Shown in pieces: positions 34,379 through 44,000 of a stretch of 64,000 nt of DNA (position 1 is the stretch's first letter; each line of letters starts with the position of its first letter). The DNA is taken from NCBI RefSeq assembly GCF_043555985.1, contig NZ_JBIGIC010000001.1, forward strand, positions 496,001 to 560,000, in the 5' to 3' direction. Below the pieces are notes generated by a model. That model was not told the DNA's origin, ran no database searches, and worked only from the letters and a program-made list of their open reading frames with translations. The translations under genes were made by a program, and so were the position numbers. This DNA is from Pelomonas candidula. Lineage in GTDB: Bacteria > Pseudomonadota > Gammaproteobacteria > Burkholderiales > Burkholderiaceae_C.

Positions 34379-35259
34379 GGTCGGGGCGTCTCCGGTTTCC
34401 TCGCGACGACGAGATAGACACCCAGCAGCGTCACACCCATGCCGGCGATGGCTTGTGCGCCGAGTGTCTCGCCGAACAGCAACCACGCCATCACCGAGGT
34501 GACAGAGGGCACCAGATACATCGTGCTGGTGACGGCCGTGACGCGGCCGTGGCGCAGCATGTAGAACATCAGGCTGATGCCGCCGGCGGTCAGCACGAGC
34601 ACGCTCCAGGCCATCGCGATGAAGACGTCGCGGTGCCACTCGATGTGCATGGGCTCGACCAGTGCCGCCGCCGGCAGCGTGACCGCCAGCGCGGCGGCGA
34701 ACTGCACGACCTGGCCGGTGCGCAGGTCGAAGTGCGGCACGAAGCGCTTCTGGTACAGCGTGCCGCCGGTGATGGCCAGCAGCGCCATCAGGCACAGCAG
34801 CAGCGGCGGGCCGAAGCTGGTGCCGACGTTGAGCTTGTGCCAGATGACGAGCACGACGCCGGCCAGGCCCAGCGCCACGCCCAGCCACTGCCGCGGTGCG
34901 ACGCGCTCGCCGATGAGCGGCGCCGCTGCTGCAACCAGCACCGGCTGCAGGTTGACGATGAGCGCCGCCGTGCCGGCCGGCAGACCCTGGCGGATGGAGA
35001 CCCACACGCCGGCCAGGTAAAGCGCCTGGATGCCAATGCCGGCGACGGCCAGGTGCAGCACGTTGCGCCTCGTGGGCCACGGCGCGCGCGCTGCGACAGC
35101 CAGTGCGAGCATCAGCACGACGACACCGGCATAGCGCCAGCACAGGAAGGTCAGCGGGTCCGCATGCGGCGCGGCCAGCTTGGCGACGATGTAGCCGGTG
35201 GCCCAGATGAAGATGAACAGCGGCGGGGCGAGGCGGTCGAGCAGGGAGGTGGCGCGCAT
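34375..35259 (-). CDS. EamA family (DMT) transporter
   Basis: A 294-residue inner-membrane protein with ten predicted helices in two five-helix EamA repeats. The first starts FIFIWATGYIVAKLAAP with the conserved R-Y motif in CWRYAGVVVL; the second starts at about residue 155. The tail ends VYLVVARKPE after the last helix. EamA proteins export metabolites such as amino acids; the substrate cannot be deduced. It is the first gene of a coupled set with an acyl-CoA ligase and a nucleotidyltransferase. Confidence 0.9.
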   Translation of the reverse strand: MRATSLLDRLAPPLFIFIWATGYIVAKLAAPHADPLTFLCWRYAGVVVLMLALAVAARAPWPTRRNVLHLAVAGIGIQALYLAGVWVSIRQGLPAGTAALIVNLQPVLVAAAAPLIGERVAPRQWLGVALGLAGVVLVIWHKLNVGTSFGPPLLLCLMALLAITGGTLYQKRFVPHFDLRTGQVVQFAAALAVTLPAAALVEPMHIEWHRDVFIAMAWSVLVLTAGGISLMFYMLRHGRVTAVTSTMYLVPSVTSVMAWLLFGETLGAQAIAGMGVTLLGVYLVVARKPETPRP

Positions 35260-35281
35260 GAGGCGGCCATCATGCCGCCGG

Positions 35282-35488
35282 TCAACCGGCCGTGCCGTTC
35301 GTCTGGCGATCCGCGTCGGCGGCCGTCACCTCGCGCAGGCAGCGCAGGCACAGGCAGCGGCCTGGGTAGCGCTCGGCGAGTTCGGCTCGCAGCCTGTCGG
35401 TTAGCCGGATGCCGAAGCAGTCGCAGTGCCCGGCATTGGCGCCGCACTCGAAGCCGCCGCCGCAGCGCGGGCAGCTGGCATCGAGCAT
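35282..35488 (-). CDS. small cysteine-rich CWC-type protein
   Basis: From ATG 35488 the 68-residue protein reads MLDASCPRCGGGFECGANAGHCDCFGIRL and later GRCLCLRCLREV: two pairs of zinc-binding cysteines around a short core, the cysteine-rich CWC domain pattern (the tryptophan is replaced here). A GTG at 35512 overlaps the upstream gene's TGA and could add eight residues with translational coupling. Cytoplasmic, unknown function. Confidence 0.75.
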   Translation of the reverse strand: MLDASCPRCGGGFECGANAGHCDCFGIRLTDRLRAELAERYPGRCLCLRCLREVTAADADRQTNGTAG

Positions 35489-35508
35489 GGGGCCGGTAGG
35501 GATGGGGT

Positions 35509-36198
35509 TCACAGCGGGGATTGTGGATCGTCGTCCGGCGGCGCCAGCGGCGTGGCGCGGGCCAGCGCCATCCAGGTGGCGAAATCGGGCTTGCAGGCGC
35601 GCTTGGGAGCCGGGCGGGCGAGCTCCAGATGGCTGGGGTGGCCGATCAGCACGCCGTATTCGGCGGGGATCTCCTCGGGCTGGGCAATGCCCGCCTTGAC
35701 GACGAACCAGCACTGGCCGCACAGCGCGCGGTAGGCGGCGGACTTGGCCGGGCGGCGCAACTCGCCCAGCAGGTCGGCGCGGCTGACCTTGATCTCGTGG
35801 ATGGCGGGTTCGAGGTAGTCCTCCACCGTGCTGTGGCGGATGGAATAGACGTCCGGCATGGCATTGACCCATTGCATCCGGCCGTCGTCCTGCGGCAGGC
35901 CGGCACGCAGCGTGAGCCCGCGCCAGGCGATGCGGCCGGCACGCTGCATCTCGACGGCGACGCGCTCGACGAGCTGTTCGTGCGCGTCGCGGGCGGCCCG
36001 GTTGCGGCTCAGCGATTGGGCGATGAGGGCCACGCCCTCGTCGGTCACACGCAGACGCTCGCGGCCGCCCGGTTCCGCCAGGCGCTCGACCCAGCCGGCG
36101 GCCAGCAGTTCGATCTCGACGAGGTCCTGGCTGGGCCAGCCGGCGCTACGCCACAGCTGGCGCAGGCGCTGCAGGTGGAGACGAGTGGGGGCGGGCAT
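35509..36198 (-). CDS. putative PD-(D/E)XK-like nuclease-fold protein
   Basis: The ATG at 36198 gives 229 residues. An N-terminal winged-helix-like part (LHLQRLRQLWRSAGWPSQDLVEIELLAAGWVERL) precedes VTDEGVALI. From about 75 there is a possible restriction-endonuclease-like core: a glutamate in RVAVEMQRAG (E83), MPDVYSIRHS with Asp116, then IHEIKVSRADLLGEL with Glu135 and Lys137. The D-(X~18)-E-x-K spacing is right for a PD-(D/E)XK site, followed by an alpha helix. It is often annotated simply as hypothetical. The nuclease assignment is inference from this motif. Confidence 0.6.
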   Translation of the reverse strand: MPAPTRLHLQRLRQLWRSAGWPSQDLVEIELLAAGWVERLAEPGGRERLRVTDEGVALIAQSLSRNRAARDAHEQLVERVAVEMQRAGRIAWRGLTLRAGLPQDDGRMQWVNAMPDVYSIRHSTVEDYLEPAIHEIKVSRADLLGELRRPAKSAAYRALCGQCWFVVKAGIAQPEEIPAEYGVLIGHPSHLELARPAPKRACKPDFATWMALARATPLAPPDDDPQSPL

Positions 36199-36221
36199 GG
36201 CGCCATCTTCGCGCCAGAAAG

Positions 36222-36256
36222 CAAAAAGCCCCCGGCCGGAAGGCACGGGGGCTGGG
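36222..36256 (-). terminator. rho-independent terminator downstream of the DUF4397 gene
   Basis: Read on the minus strand, AGCCCCCGTGCC pairs with GGCCGGGGGCT around a short TTCC loop, followed immediately by TTTTTGC. This gives a GC-rich stem with a U-tract 23 bases beyond the stop of the DUF4397 lipoprotein gene, and it lies before the next gene's start at 36198. Confidence 0.85.
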
Positions 36257-36278
36257 TCTGGCTGAAGCCGCGTGAGGC

Positions 36279-37619
36279 TTAACGCTCGCGCTTGGGCAGG
36301 CCTTGCATGAAGGGCACCGGGAAGTTGCTGGTAGTGTCGGGGTTGGCAGTCGTGTTGGGCACCGCGAAGAACGTCCACACGCTGTTGGACGCGATGGCCA
36401 GGTTCGACTTGGTGTAGATCGGCGTCGCCAACGTCGGCACCACCACATCCACCTGCGAGGAGGCCGTGGAGGCGATGCTGACGGGCGTCGACGTGGTGCC
36501 CGGCGTCACGTTGGAGGCGCGCGCGGTGTAGTCGATGTTCAGCGACACACCGGCTGTCTGCGTCGGGATGGCGTTGATCAGGCGGACCTTGGCGTTGCCG
36601 CTGACGGTGGGGAGGCGGTTGTCATCGTTCAGCACGGCCAGGTTCGGCGCGGCCGGGTCACCCCAGACCATCAGCGTGGTGTCCTTGCCGGCGCCCAGCG
36701 TCGGCACCGGGAAGCTGACATTGGCGCCGTTGACGGCGAGGGTCATCGTCGTGGGCGTGCTGGTGCTGGTGGCGTTGACGGTGACGTAGGAGCCGATCAG
36801 CGGGCTGATGGCGCCCGTCAGCAGCGTCTGGCCGTTCAACGTGCCGCTGACCGTGCCGCCATTCGTCAGCGCGGCAACCGCGCGCACGCGGCTCTGCGTG
36901 TTCAGGAAGCTGGTGGCCGCGCCTTGCTGCACCAGCGAGATGCCGTTAACCAGCACGCCGCCGTCTGTGGCGGTCAGGATCAGCGTGTTGACACTCTTCG
37001 AATCCAGCGTGATGGCCGGGATGGCCAGGCGCAGGTCGGTGCGGTCGTTGTAGCCGGTCACGCAGACACGGAAGGTGCCCGAATTGAGCACGATGTACCC
37101 GCTGCCCGTGCCGCCGGCGAGGTTGGTCGTCAGCGCGGTTTCGGAGGCGAGGCTGCAGTCGGAAGCGCTGGTGACGTAGACGTCCATCGCGCCAGCATCG
37201 GGAGCCAGGTTGTAAACGAACAGCTTGGCCTTGTTGGCGTCGGCGGCGTCCTGGTTCTCTTCCAGCAGCGTCGTGCGGATGGCACCGGCGAAGCCGAAGG
37301 TGATGTAGGTGTAGTGGCTGTTGGCATTCAGCCCCGGCGTGGTGGCGCTGATGCTGGTGCCGACGTCGCTGGTCAGGACCTTGGAGGCCGTATCGCTGGT
37401 GCTGACGCCGCCATAACTGCCCACCGCGGCGTAGCCGATGCCGCTGTTGATGGTCTTGTCGTTGACCGTCAGGTCCAGCGCGGAATAGGAGCGCGTTGCG
37501 TTGAGCAGGCGCACTTGGGTGTCGGAGCCGCTGCCGCTGCCGCCGCAGGCGGTCAGAAGCGCAGTGGCCGACAAGCTCAGCGTCAAGGCTAGCCGGGTAG
37601 CCCAGGGGGTGAATCGCAT
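36279..37619 (-). CDS. DUF4397 domain lipoprotein
   Basis: From ATG 37619 the protein has 446 residues and a lipoprotein signal (LSLSATALLTAC, cysteine near 25, then a Gly/Ser linker). Two DUF4397-type beta modules are visible: TQVRLLNATRSYSALDLTVND ... FGFAGAIRTTLLEEN, and later AKVRLINAIPTQTAGVSLNIDY. These Ig-like domains are found in surface or periplasmic proteins of unknown role. The RLLNA / RLINA strands start each module. It is followed by a strong terminator and so forms a single-gene transcript. The region upstream (37620-37799) contains an A-rich stretch and is shared with the divergent fadH. Confidence 0.85.
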   Translation of the reverse strand: MRFTPWATRLALTLSLSATALLTACGGSGSGSDTQVRLLNATRSYSALDLTVNDKTINSGIGYAAVGSYGGVSTSDTASKVLTSDVGTSISATTPGLNANSHYTYITFGFAGAIRTTLLEENQDAADANKAKLFVYNLAPDAGAMDVYVTSASDCSLASETALTTNLAGGTGSGYIVLNSGTFRVCVTGYNDRTDLRLAIPAITLDSKSVNTLILTATDGGVLVNGISLVQQGAATSFLNTQSRVRAVAALTNGGTVSGTLNGQTLLTGAISPLIGSYVTVNATSTSTPTTMTLAVNGANVSFPVPTLGAGKDTTLMVWGDPAAPNLAVLNDDNRLPTVSGNAKVRLINAIPTQTAGVSLNIDYTARASNVTPGTTSTPVSIASTASSQVDVVVPTLATPIYTKSNLAIASNSVWTFFAVPNTTANPDTTSNFPVPFMQGLPKRER

Positions 37620-37799
37620 CGAAAACTCTCCGAAAAAACCAAACCGCCGGGCCAAATCCCAAAAACGCGGACGCGCGATTAGAACCCAAGCTGCGGGTTG
37701 CGGGATTGCCGCCTTCTAGCGCCGGGTGAAGAAACGTTGCTGCAACCCCGTCGCCACTGAGGAGAACCCTCCAATTTTCAAGCAGTTTCACTGGGTAGC

Positions 37800-39863
37800 A
37801 TGGACCGGATGAACTACCCGCACCTGCTCGCCCCGCTGGACCTGGGCTTCACGACGCTGAAGAACCGCGTGCTGATGGGCAGCATGCACACCGGCCTGGA
37901 AGACGGCCGAAAGCACTTCGAACGCATGGCGGTGTTCTTCGCCGAGCGGGCCCGGGGCGAGGTGGGGCTGATCGTGACCGGTGGCTTCGCGCCCAATATC
38001 GAGGGCTGGGCCAAGCCCTTCGCCGGCACGCTGGCGACCTCGGGCGCGGCGCGGCGGCACAAGATCATCACGGACGCCGTGCATGCCGAGGGCGGCAAGA
38101 TCGCGCTGCAGATCCTGCACACGGGCCGCTACGGTTATTCGCCGCTGTGCGTGGCGCCGTCGCGCATCCAGTCCCCCATCAGCCCGTTCACGCCGCGAGA
38201 GCTGTCGGCCCGGGGCATCGAGCGGCAGATCCGCGCCTTCATCCGCTGCGCGAAGCTGGCCCGCGAGGCCGGCTACGACGGCGTGGAGATGATGGGCAGC
38301 GAGGGTTATTTCATCAACCAGTTCCTCGTCACGCACACCAACCAGCGCGACGACGGCTGGGGCGGCTCGTACGAGAACCGCATGCGGCTGCCGCTGGAAA
38401 TCCTCGCGCGCATGCGCGAGGCGGTGGGGCCGGACTTCATCATCATCTACCGGCTGTCCATGCTGGACCTGGTGCCCGATGGGAGTTCGTGGGAAGAGGT
38501 GGTCGAGCTGGCGCGGCGCGTGTCGCGCAGCGGCGCGACCATCATCAACACCGGCATCGGCTGGCACGAGGCACGCATCCCGACGATCGCGACCAGCGTG
38601 CCGCGGGCGGGCTTCGCGTGGGTGACCGCCAAGCTGCGCGCGCAGCTCCGAGCGGAGGGCATCACGACGCCGCTGATCACGAGCAACCGCATCAACACGC
38701 CGGAGGTCGCCGAAGGTGTGCTGGCGGACGGCTCGGCGGACATGGTGTCGATGGCGCGGCCCTTCCTGGCCGACCCGGAGTTCGTCAGGAAGGCGAGGCT
38801 GGACCGCGCCGACGAGATCAACACCTGCATCGCCTGCAACCAGGCCTGCCTGGACCACACCTTCGCGCAGAAGATCTCGACCTGCCTCGTGAACCCACGC
38901 GCGGCGTACGAGCAGGAGATCGTCGTGAAGCCGGTGGCCGGCGGCGCGAAGAAGCGCATCGCCGTCGTTGGCGCCGGCCCGGCCGGCCTGGCCGCGGCGA
39001 CGACGCTGGCCGAGCGCGGCCACGCGGTGACGCTGTTCGACGCGGCGGCCGAGATCGGCGGTCAGTTCAACATGGCCCGACGCATCCCGGGCAAGGAGGA
39101 ATTCAGCGAGACGCTGCGCTACTTCCGCCGCCGCATCGAGGTCACGGGCGTCGAGCTGAGGCTGGACTGCCGCGTGTCCGCCGACGACCTGAAGGGCTTC
39201 GACGACGTGCTGCTGGCCACTGGCGTCAGCGCGCGCGATCCGAAGATCAAGGGCCAGGCCGACGGTGCGGCGCGCGGCCAGGTGCTGAGCTACATCGACG
39301 TGCTGAGGCATGACAAGCCGGTGGGCGCACGCGTGGCCATCGTCGGCGCGGGCGGCATTGGCTTCGACGTGGCGGAGTACCTGCTGGAGGCCGGCCATTC
39401 GCTGACGCTGGACCCGGCGGCGTGGCGTCGCCACTGGGGCGTGGGCGACCCGGCCGAAGTGCGCGCCGGGCTGCTGCGGCCGGCGCCCGAGGCGCCGACG
39501 CGCCAGGTCACGCTGCTGCAGCGCAAGGCCGGCAAGCCCGGCGCCGGCCTGGGCAAGACGACCGGCTGGATTCACCGCGCGGCGCTGAAGATGAAGAACG
39601 TCGACATGCTGGCCGGCGTCAACTACGAGCAGATCACGCCGGAGGGGTTGTGGGTCAGCTACGGCGAGGATCGCAAGGACGCCCAGCTCATCGAGGCCGA
39701 CACCATCGTGCTGTGCGCCGGCCAGGAGCCGCTGCGCGAGCTGGAGGCACCGCTGCGGGCGGCGGGCGTCAACGTGCACCTGATCGGCGGCGCGCTGGAG
39801 GCCGGCGAGCTGGACGCCAAGCGCGCCATCCTGCAGGGCACGAAGCTGGCCTGCAGCCTCTGA
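37800..39863 (+). CDS. fadH: NADPH-dependent 2,4-dienoyl-CoA reductase
   Basis: The 687-residue iron-sulfur flavoenzyme removes double bonds from 2,4-dienoyl-CoA during beta-oxidation of unsaturated fatty acids. The N-terminal old-yellow-enzyme barrel (about 1-330) starts HLLAPLDLGFTTLKNRVLMGSMHTGLED and has ILHTGRYGY and the GYDGVEMMGSEGYFINQF catalytic region. The 4Fe-4S cysteines are 343, 346, 350 and 362 (CIACNQAC then STCLVNP). FAD- and NADPH-binding folds follow, with VVGAGPAGLAAA and VAIVGAGGIGFDVAEYL. Length is close to E. coli FadH (672). An alternative start at the fourth codon (MNYPH) is equally plausible. Confidence 0.95.
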   Translation: MDRMNYPHLLAPLDLGFTTLKNRVLMGSMHTGLEDGRKHFERMAVFFAERARGEVGLIVTGGFAPNIEGWAKPFAGTLATSGAARRHKIITDAVHAEGGKIALQILHTGRYGYSPLCVAPSRIQSPISPFTPRELSARGIERQIRAFIRCAKLAREAGYDGVEMMGSEGYFINQFLVTHTNQRDDGWGGSYENRMRLPLEILARMREAVGPDFIIIYRLSMLDLVPDGSSWEEVVELARRVSRSGATIINTGIGWHEARIPTIATSVPRAGFAWVTAKLRAQLRAEGITTPLITSNRINTPEVAEGVLADGSADMVSMARPFLADPEFVRKARLDRADEINTCIACNQACLDHTFAQKISTCLVNPRAAYEQEIVVKPVAGGAKKRIAVVGAGPAGLAAATTLAERGHAVTLFDAAAEIGGQFNMARRIPGKEEFSETLRYFRRRIEVTGVELRLDCRVSADDLKGFDDVLLATGVSARDPKIKGQADGAARGQVLSYIDVLRHDKPVGARVAIVGAGGIGFDVAEYLLEAGHSLTLDPAAWRRHWGVGDPAEVRAGLLRPAPEAPTRQVTLLQRKAGKPGAGLGKTTGWIHRAALKMKNVDMLAGVNYEQITPEGLWVSYGEDRKDAQLIEADTIVLCAGQEPLRELEAPLRAAGVNVHLIGGALEAGELDAKRAILQGTKLACSL

Positions 39864-39879
39864 CCAGCCAGCACGGGGC

Positions 39880-40086
39880 TCAGCTCCTGGACAGCTCCCA
39901 CAGCTGGTACAGCGTGTCGTTGTCGTCCTCGTGAACGTCCAGGCCGTGGGCAAGATCGAAGCTGGAGTCGTACCAGCCGCAGTCGAGCTTGCCCGCGCGC
40001 CCGGCGCCGACCGGGCCACGCGGTGCCACGATCTGCGGCAGCTTGGAATTCACGAAAGGGAACTGCGAGGAGCTGAAGAATTGCAT
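39880..40086 (-). CDS. small hypothetical protein, 68 residues
   Basis: The ATG at 40086 is preceded by a good CCGGAGATCGCC. The protein reads MQFFSSSQFPFVNSKLPQIVAP and ends in an acidic VHEDDNDTLYQLWELSRS. There is no signal or membrane segment. I do not recognise a family. It is convergent with fadH (16-base gap). Confidence 0.55.
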   Translation of the reverse strand: MQFFSSSQFPFVNSKLPQIVAPRGPVGAGRAGKLDCGWYDSSFDLAHGLDVHEDDNDTLYQLWELSRS

Positions 40087-40238
40087 GGCGATCTCCGGTT
40101 CTGGGGCGTTCGACGTCGTGGAAAACGTCACGCCCTCAGCATCGGCGCCAGGCCCCGCGGGGGGTATCACCCAGAGGGTGGAACGAGGGGGGATGAGGTC
40201 AGCGCGTATCCCCCCAACTCCCTCCAAAGAGGGATATG

Positions 40239-40327
40239 AAAATGGGGTCAGGTTCGATTTCTGGCGGCGCTTGTCACTGCACCTAACCGGTCACCCAGTC
40301 GATTTAAATCGAACCCGACCCCATTTT
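40239..40327. repeat. REP-like inverted repeat element with 22-bp arms
   Basis: The arms AAAATGGGGTCAGGTTCGAT(TT) at 40239-40260 and its complement at 40306-40327 match at 21 of 22 positions, and enclose about 45 bases. The right arm also contains the palindrome CGATTTAAATCG (40300-40311). Elements beginning AAATGGGGTCAG are familiar as dispersed palindromic repeats associated with REP-associated tyrosine transposases (RAYT) in proteobacteria. No transposase is present here, so this would be a non-autonomous copy. The alkD reading frame ends inside the right arm. Confidence 0.7.
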
Positions 40328-40990
40328 TAGAAGCTCCCGGCGGGCATCGCTGCCTATCCAGCGTGCCGCTTTCTCGCTCCGCGTAGAAAGTCGTTCCGCC
40401 ACAGTGAGCGCCGGCTCACGCAGCGCGGCGCTGCGCTTGCCGATCTGCCGCAGCGCCCAGTTGACGGCCTTCTTGACGAAGTTGCGGTCGTCGTCGGCCG
40501 CCGCTTCGATGAGCGGCAGGCGGGCGAGAAAGTCGTCGTCCGGCCGCTGCTTCTGGTGCACCGCGGCCACCGCCAGCAGCGCGAAGCCGGCGCGCTTCTC
40601 GAACTCGGGCTCGCGCGCCGCCCAGCGCGGGATGGCCTCCCAGGCCAGCGGGCTCTTCACGAAGGCGTTGGTGCAGGCCTGGTCGCAGACGTCCCAGGCA
40701 CGCATGCCGGCGACCCAGTGATCCATCTGCGCGACGGTCAGCTTTGCCGGCTCGGCGACCATGCCGGCCAGGATCTGCGCGTCGGGAATGCCGGTGTTCC
40801 ACAACGCCAAAGCCAGCTCGTGGTCGCGCCGGAACTTGCGGGCCAGCGCGCGCAGCGTCGGCACGGCCAGGCCCAGGCGGCCTTCGCCGGTGAGGCCGAA
40901 GCGGGCCATCGCATCGATCGCGTCAGGCCGGGCGTGTCGCCGCAGCGCGGCCAGGGCTTCGTTCAGGCGTTGCGGGTGCGATGGCGGCAT
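40304..40990 (-). CDS. AlkD-like DNA alkylation repair protein
   Basis: From ATG 40990 the protein has 228 residues made of paired helices, the HEAT-like architecture of AlkC/AlkD glycosylases that remove alkylated bases. Motifs: FGLTGEGRLGLAVPTLRALARKFRRDHELALALWNTGIPDAQILAGM (in parts), then MDHWVAGMRAWDVCDQACTNAFVKSP and FVKKAVNWALRQIGKR, where W and D line the DNA-binding channel. The last about eight residues and the stop come from the inverted repeat at 40239-40327, so the C terminus has been replaced or extended by the element. Confidence 0.87.
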   Translation of the reverse strand: MPPSHPQRLNEALAALRRHARPDAIDAMARFGLTGEGRLGLAVPTLRALARKFRRDHELALALWNTGIPDAQILAGMVAEPAKLTVAQMDHWVAGMRAWDVCDQACTNAFVKSPLAWEAIPRWAAREPEFEKRAGFALLAVAAVHQKQRPDDDFLARLPLIEAAADDDRNFVKKAVNWALRQIGKRSAALREPALTVAERLSTRSEKAARWIGSDARRELLKMGSGSI

Positions 40991-41040
40991 GCGCGGATTC
41001 TGGCCGCGCTCCAACGCCACGGCATCCGCTGCACGCCCGT

Positions 41041-44000
41041 TCAACGCAATTCGATCGACAGCTCCGCGGTCTGGTGGTTGCCCAGGTTGATGTACAGCAG
41101 CACGGGCAGGCCGTCGGCCGGCATGGCCGTGGCCGTGAAGCGCATGGCCTGGGCGTCGTACCGCAGCCAGTCGGGCATGGGCCGGCCATCGGCAAGCTGC
41201 ACCCGGACCGTGCCCGCCGCAGCCCGGATCGCGCCCCGCAGGCTGATCGGCAACGTGAACGCAAAGTTGCGTCCGGCCAGTTCACGAGGCACGTACAACT
41301 GGTAGTCGCCGCCACGCAGTGCAGACGGCTCGCGCAACACGCGCACGTCCAGATCCCTCGACGCCAGGGGGCCGCTACCCGGCGATGCGAGCGACGGCGC
41401 CCCGGCCACCAGGACGTCGTTGCCGAAGTCCAGCACGGGCGGGACGATGCCGGCCGCGACGGGCAGCAGCGGCAGGTTGAACGGCGTCATCAGCACGGGT
41501 GGCCGCGCCAGGATGGAGGCCGTCGCCGTGGCAGTCGTGTCGGCCAGCAGGTAGTTGCCCGCGTCCGTGCCGCCCAGGCTGATGCCGGTGATGGCCACGG
41601 GCTTGTTCAGCCCAGGGTGCGCGTTGTCGAACAGCCCATTGGCCTGGGCCACGGTCAGCACGTCGCCTGAGAACTTGCCGTTGAACACGGCGCCGTCCGT
41701 CGCCAGCGTGGCGATGGCGTTGCCGTCTTCGACCTTGTTCAGCGCGACGATGCCCGTCACCTGGGTCAGGGTTGCCCGGCTGATGTCCGCGCTGGCCGTC
41801 GTGACGGGCAGCGAATAGTTGCCGGCATCCGCGCCTCCCAGCGTGACGGCCACGGTCACCACCTTGCCGGTGCCGACGTTCTTGTTGGCAAAGGTCCCGG
41901 TGGCGCCCGCAACGCTCACCACATCGCCCGGCAACACGCCGGTCAGCTTAGCCGCCGTCGAGTCCACCGCGGCCGTCGTGGTCGCGTCGTAGACCTTGCT
42001 GGCCGCCGTGATGCCGTTCACCGCGCTCAGCGGGGCCTGGGTGATGTTGGCGGTTGTCGTCGCGGTGCTGCTGGCCAGCGTGTAGTTGCCGGCGTCGGTG
42101 CCGCCCAGTGTCAGCCCAGTGATGGCGACCGTCTTGCCGTTGGCCGCGTTCTTGTCGCTGAAAGCGCCGGTGGACGTCGCCACGTTGAGCACGTCACCGC
42201 TGACCATGCCCGTGAAACCCGCGGCACTCGTGCTGAGCGTGGCGGCCGCGGTCGTGTCGTAGACCTTGTTGGCCGCCGTGATGCCCGTGATCGCCGAGAT
42301 CGTCGCCGGCGTGATGTTGGCCGTCGTGCTCGCGGTGGTGCTCAGCAGGTTGTAGTTGCCGGCGTCCGTGCCGCCCAGTGTCAGCCCCGTGATGCTGACC
42401 GTCTTGCCGTTGGCGACGTTCTTGTCGCTGAAGTTGCCGGTGGCCGTGGCCACGTTGACCACGTCGCCGGCCAGCAGCCCCGTGAAGCCGGCCGAGCCGG
42501 TGTTCAGCGTCGCCGTGGTGGCGCCGTCGTAGACCTTGTTGGCCGCCGTGATGCCAGTGATCGCGGCCATCGCCGCCTTGGTGATGTCGGCCGTCGTCGT
42601 CGCGACGCTGCTGGCCAGCGTGTAGTTACCCGCGTCGGTACCGCCCAGCGCCAGCCCGGTGATGTTGACCGTCTTGCCGGTCGCGGCGTTCTTGTCGCTG
42701 AAGGCGCCGGTGGCCGTCGCCACGTTGAGGACGTCACCCGTGACCATGCCGGTGAAGCCCGCCGAGGCGGTGCTCAGCGTCGCCGCCGTGGTGGTGTCGT
42801 AGACCTTGTTGGCGGCCGTGATGCCGGTGATGGCCGAGATCGTTGCCGGGGTGATATTGGCCGTCGTGCTGGCCGTCGTCGAAGTCAGCGTGTAGTTGCC
42901 CGCATCCGTGCCGCCCAGGCTCAGCCCGACGATGCTCACCGTCTTGCCGTTGGCGACGTTCTTGTCGGCGAAAGTCCCGCTGCCGGTGGCGACGTTCAGC
43001 ACGTCGCCGCTGACCATGCCCGTGAAGCCCGCCGCGCCGGTGTTCAGCGTCGCCGTGGTGGCGCCGTCGTAGACCTTGTTGGCCGCCGTGATGCCCGTGA
43101 TCGCCGCGATGGTGGCCGGCGTGATGTTGGCCGTCGTCGTCATGGCGCCCGTCGGCAGCGCATAGTTGCCCGCATCCGCACCGCCCAGAACCATGCCAGA
43201 GACGGTCACCGTCTTGCCGTTGGCAACGTTCTTGTCGCTGAAGTTGCCGGTCGCAGCGGCCAGGTTCAGCACGTCGCCGGACAACAGGCCGGTGAAGCCG
43301 GCACCTGTCGTCGTCAGCACCGCGCTGGTGTTGCCGTCGTAGACCTTGTTGGCCGCCGTGATGCCCGTGATCGCGGCGAGCGGGGCCTGGGTGATGTCGG
43401 CGGTGGTCGTGGCCGTGCTGCTGGCCAGCGTGTAGTTGCCGGCGTCGGTGCCGCCCAGCGTCAGCCCGGTGATGTTGACGGTCTTGCCGGTCGCCGCGTT
43501 CTTGTCGCTGAAGGCGCCGGTCGACGTCGCCACGTTGAGCACGTCACCGCTGACCATGCCGGTGAAGCCCGCCGAGGTGGTGCTCAGCGTCGCCGCGGTG
43601 GTGGTGTCGTAGACCTTGTTGGCGGCCGTGATGCCCGTGATCGCCGAGATCGTCGCCGGCGTGATGTTGGCCGTCGTGCTGGCCGTCGTCGAGGTCAGCG
43701 TGTAGTTGCCGGCATCGGTGCCGCCCAGCGTCAGCCCGGTGACGGCGACCGCCTTGCCATTGGCGACGTTCTTGTCGCTGAAGTTGCCGGTCGACGTCGC
43801 GACGTTGAGGACGTCGCCGCCGAGCAGCCCCGTGAAGCCGGCGGCGCCGGTGCTGAGCGTGGCCGTCGTGCTGCCGTCGTAGACCTTGTTGGCTGCCGTG
43901 ATGCCGGTGATGGCCGAGATCGTCGCCGGCGTGATGTTGGCCGTGGTGCTCGCGGTGCTGCTGGCCAGCGTGTAGTTGCCGGCGTCGGTGCCGCCCAGTG

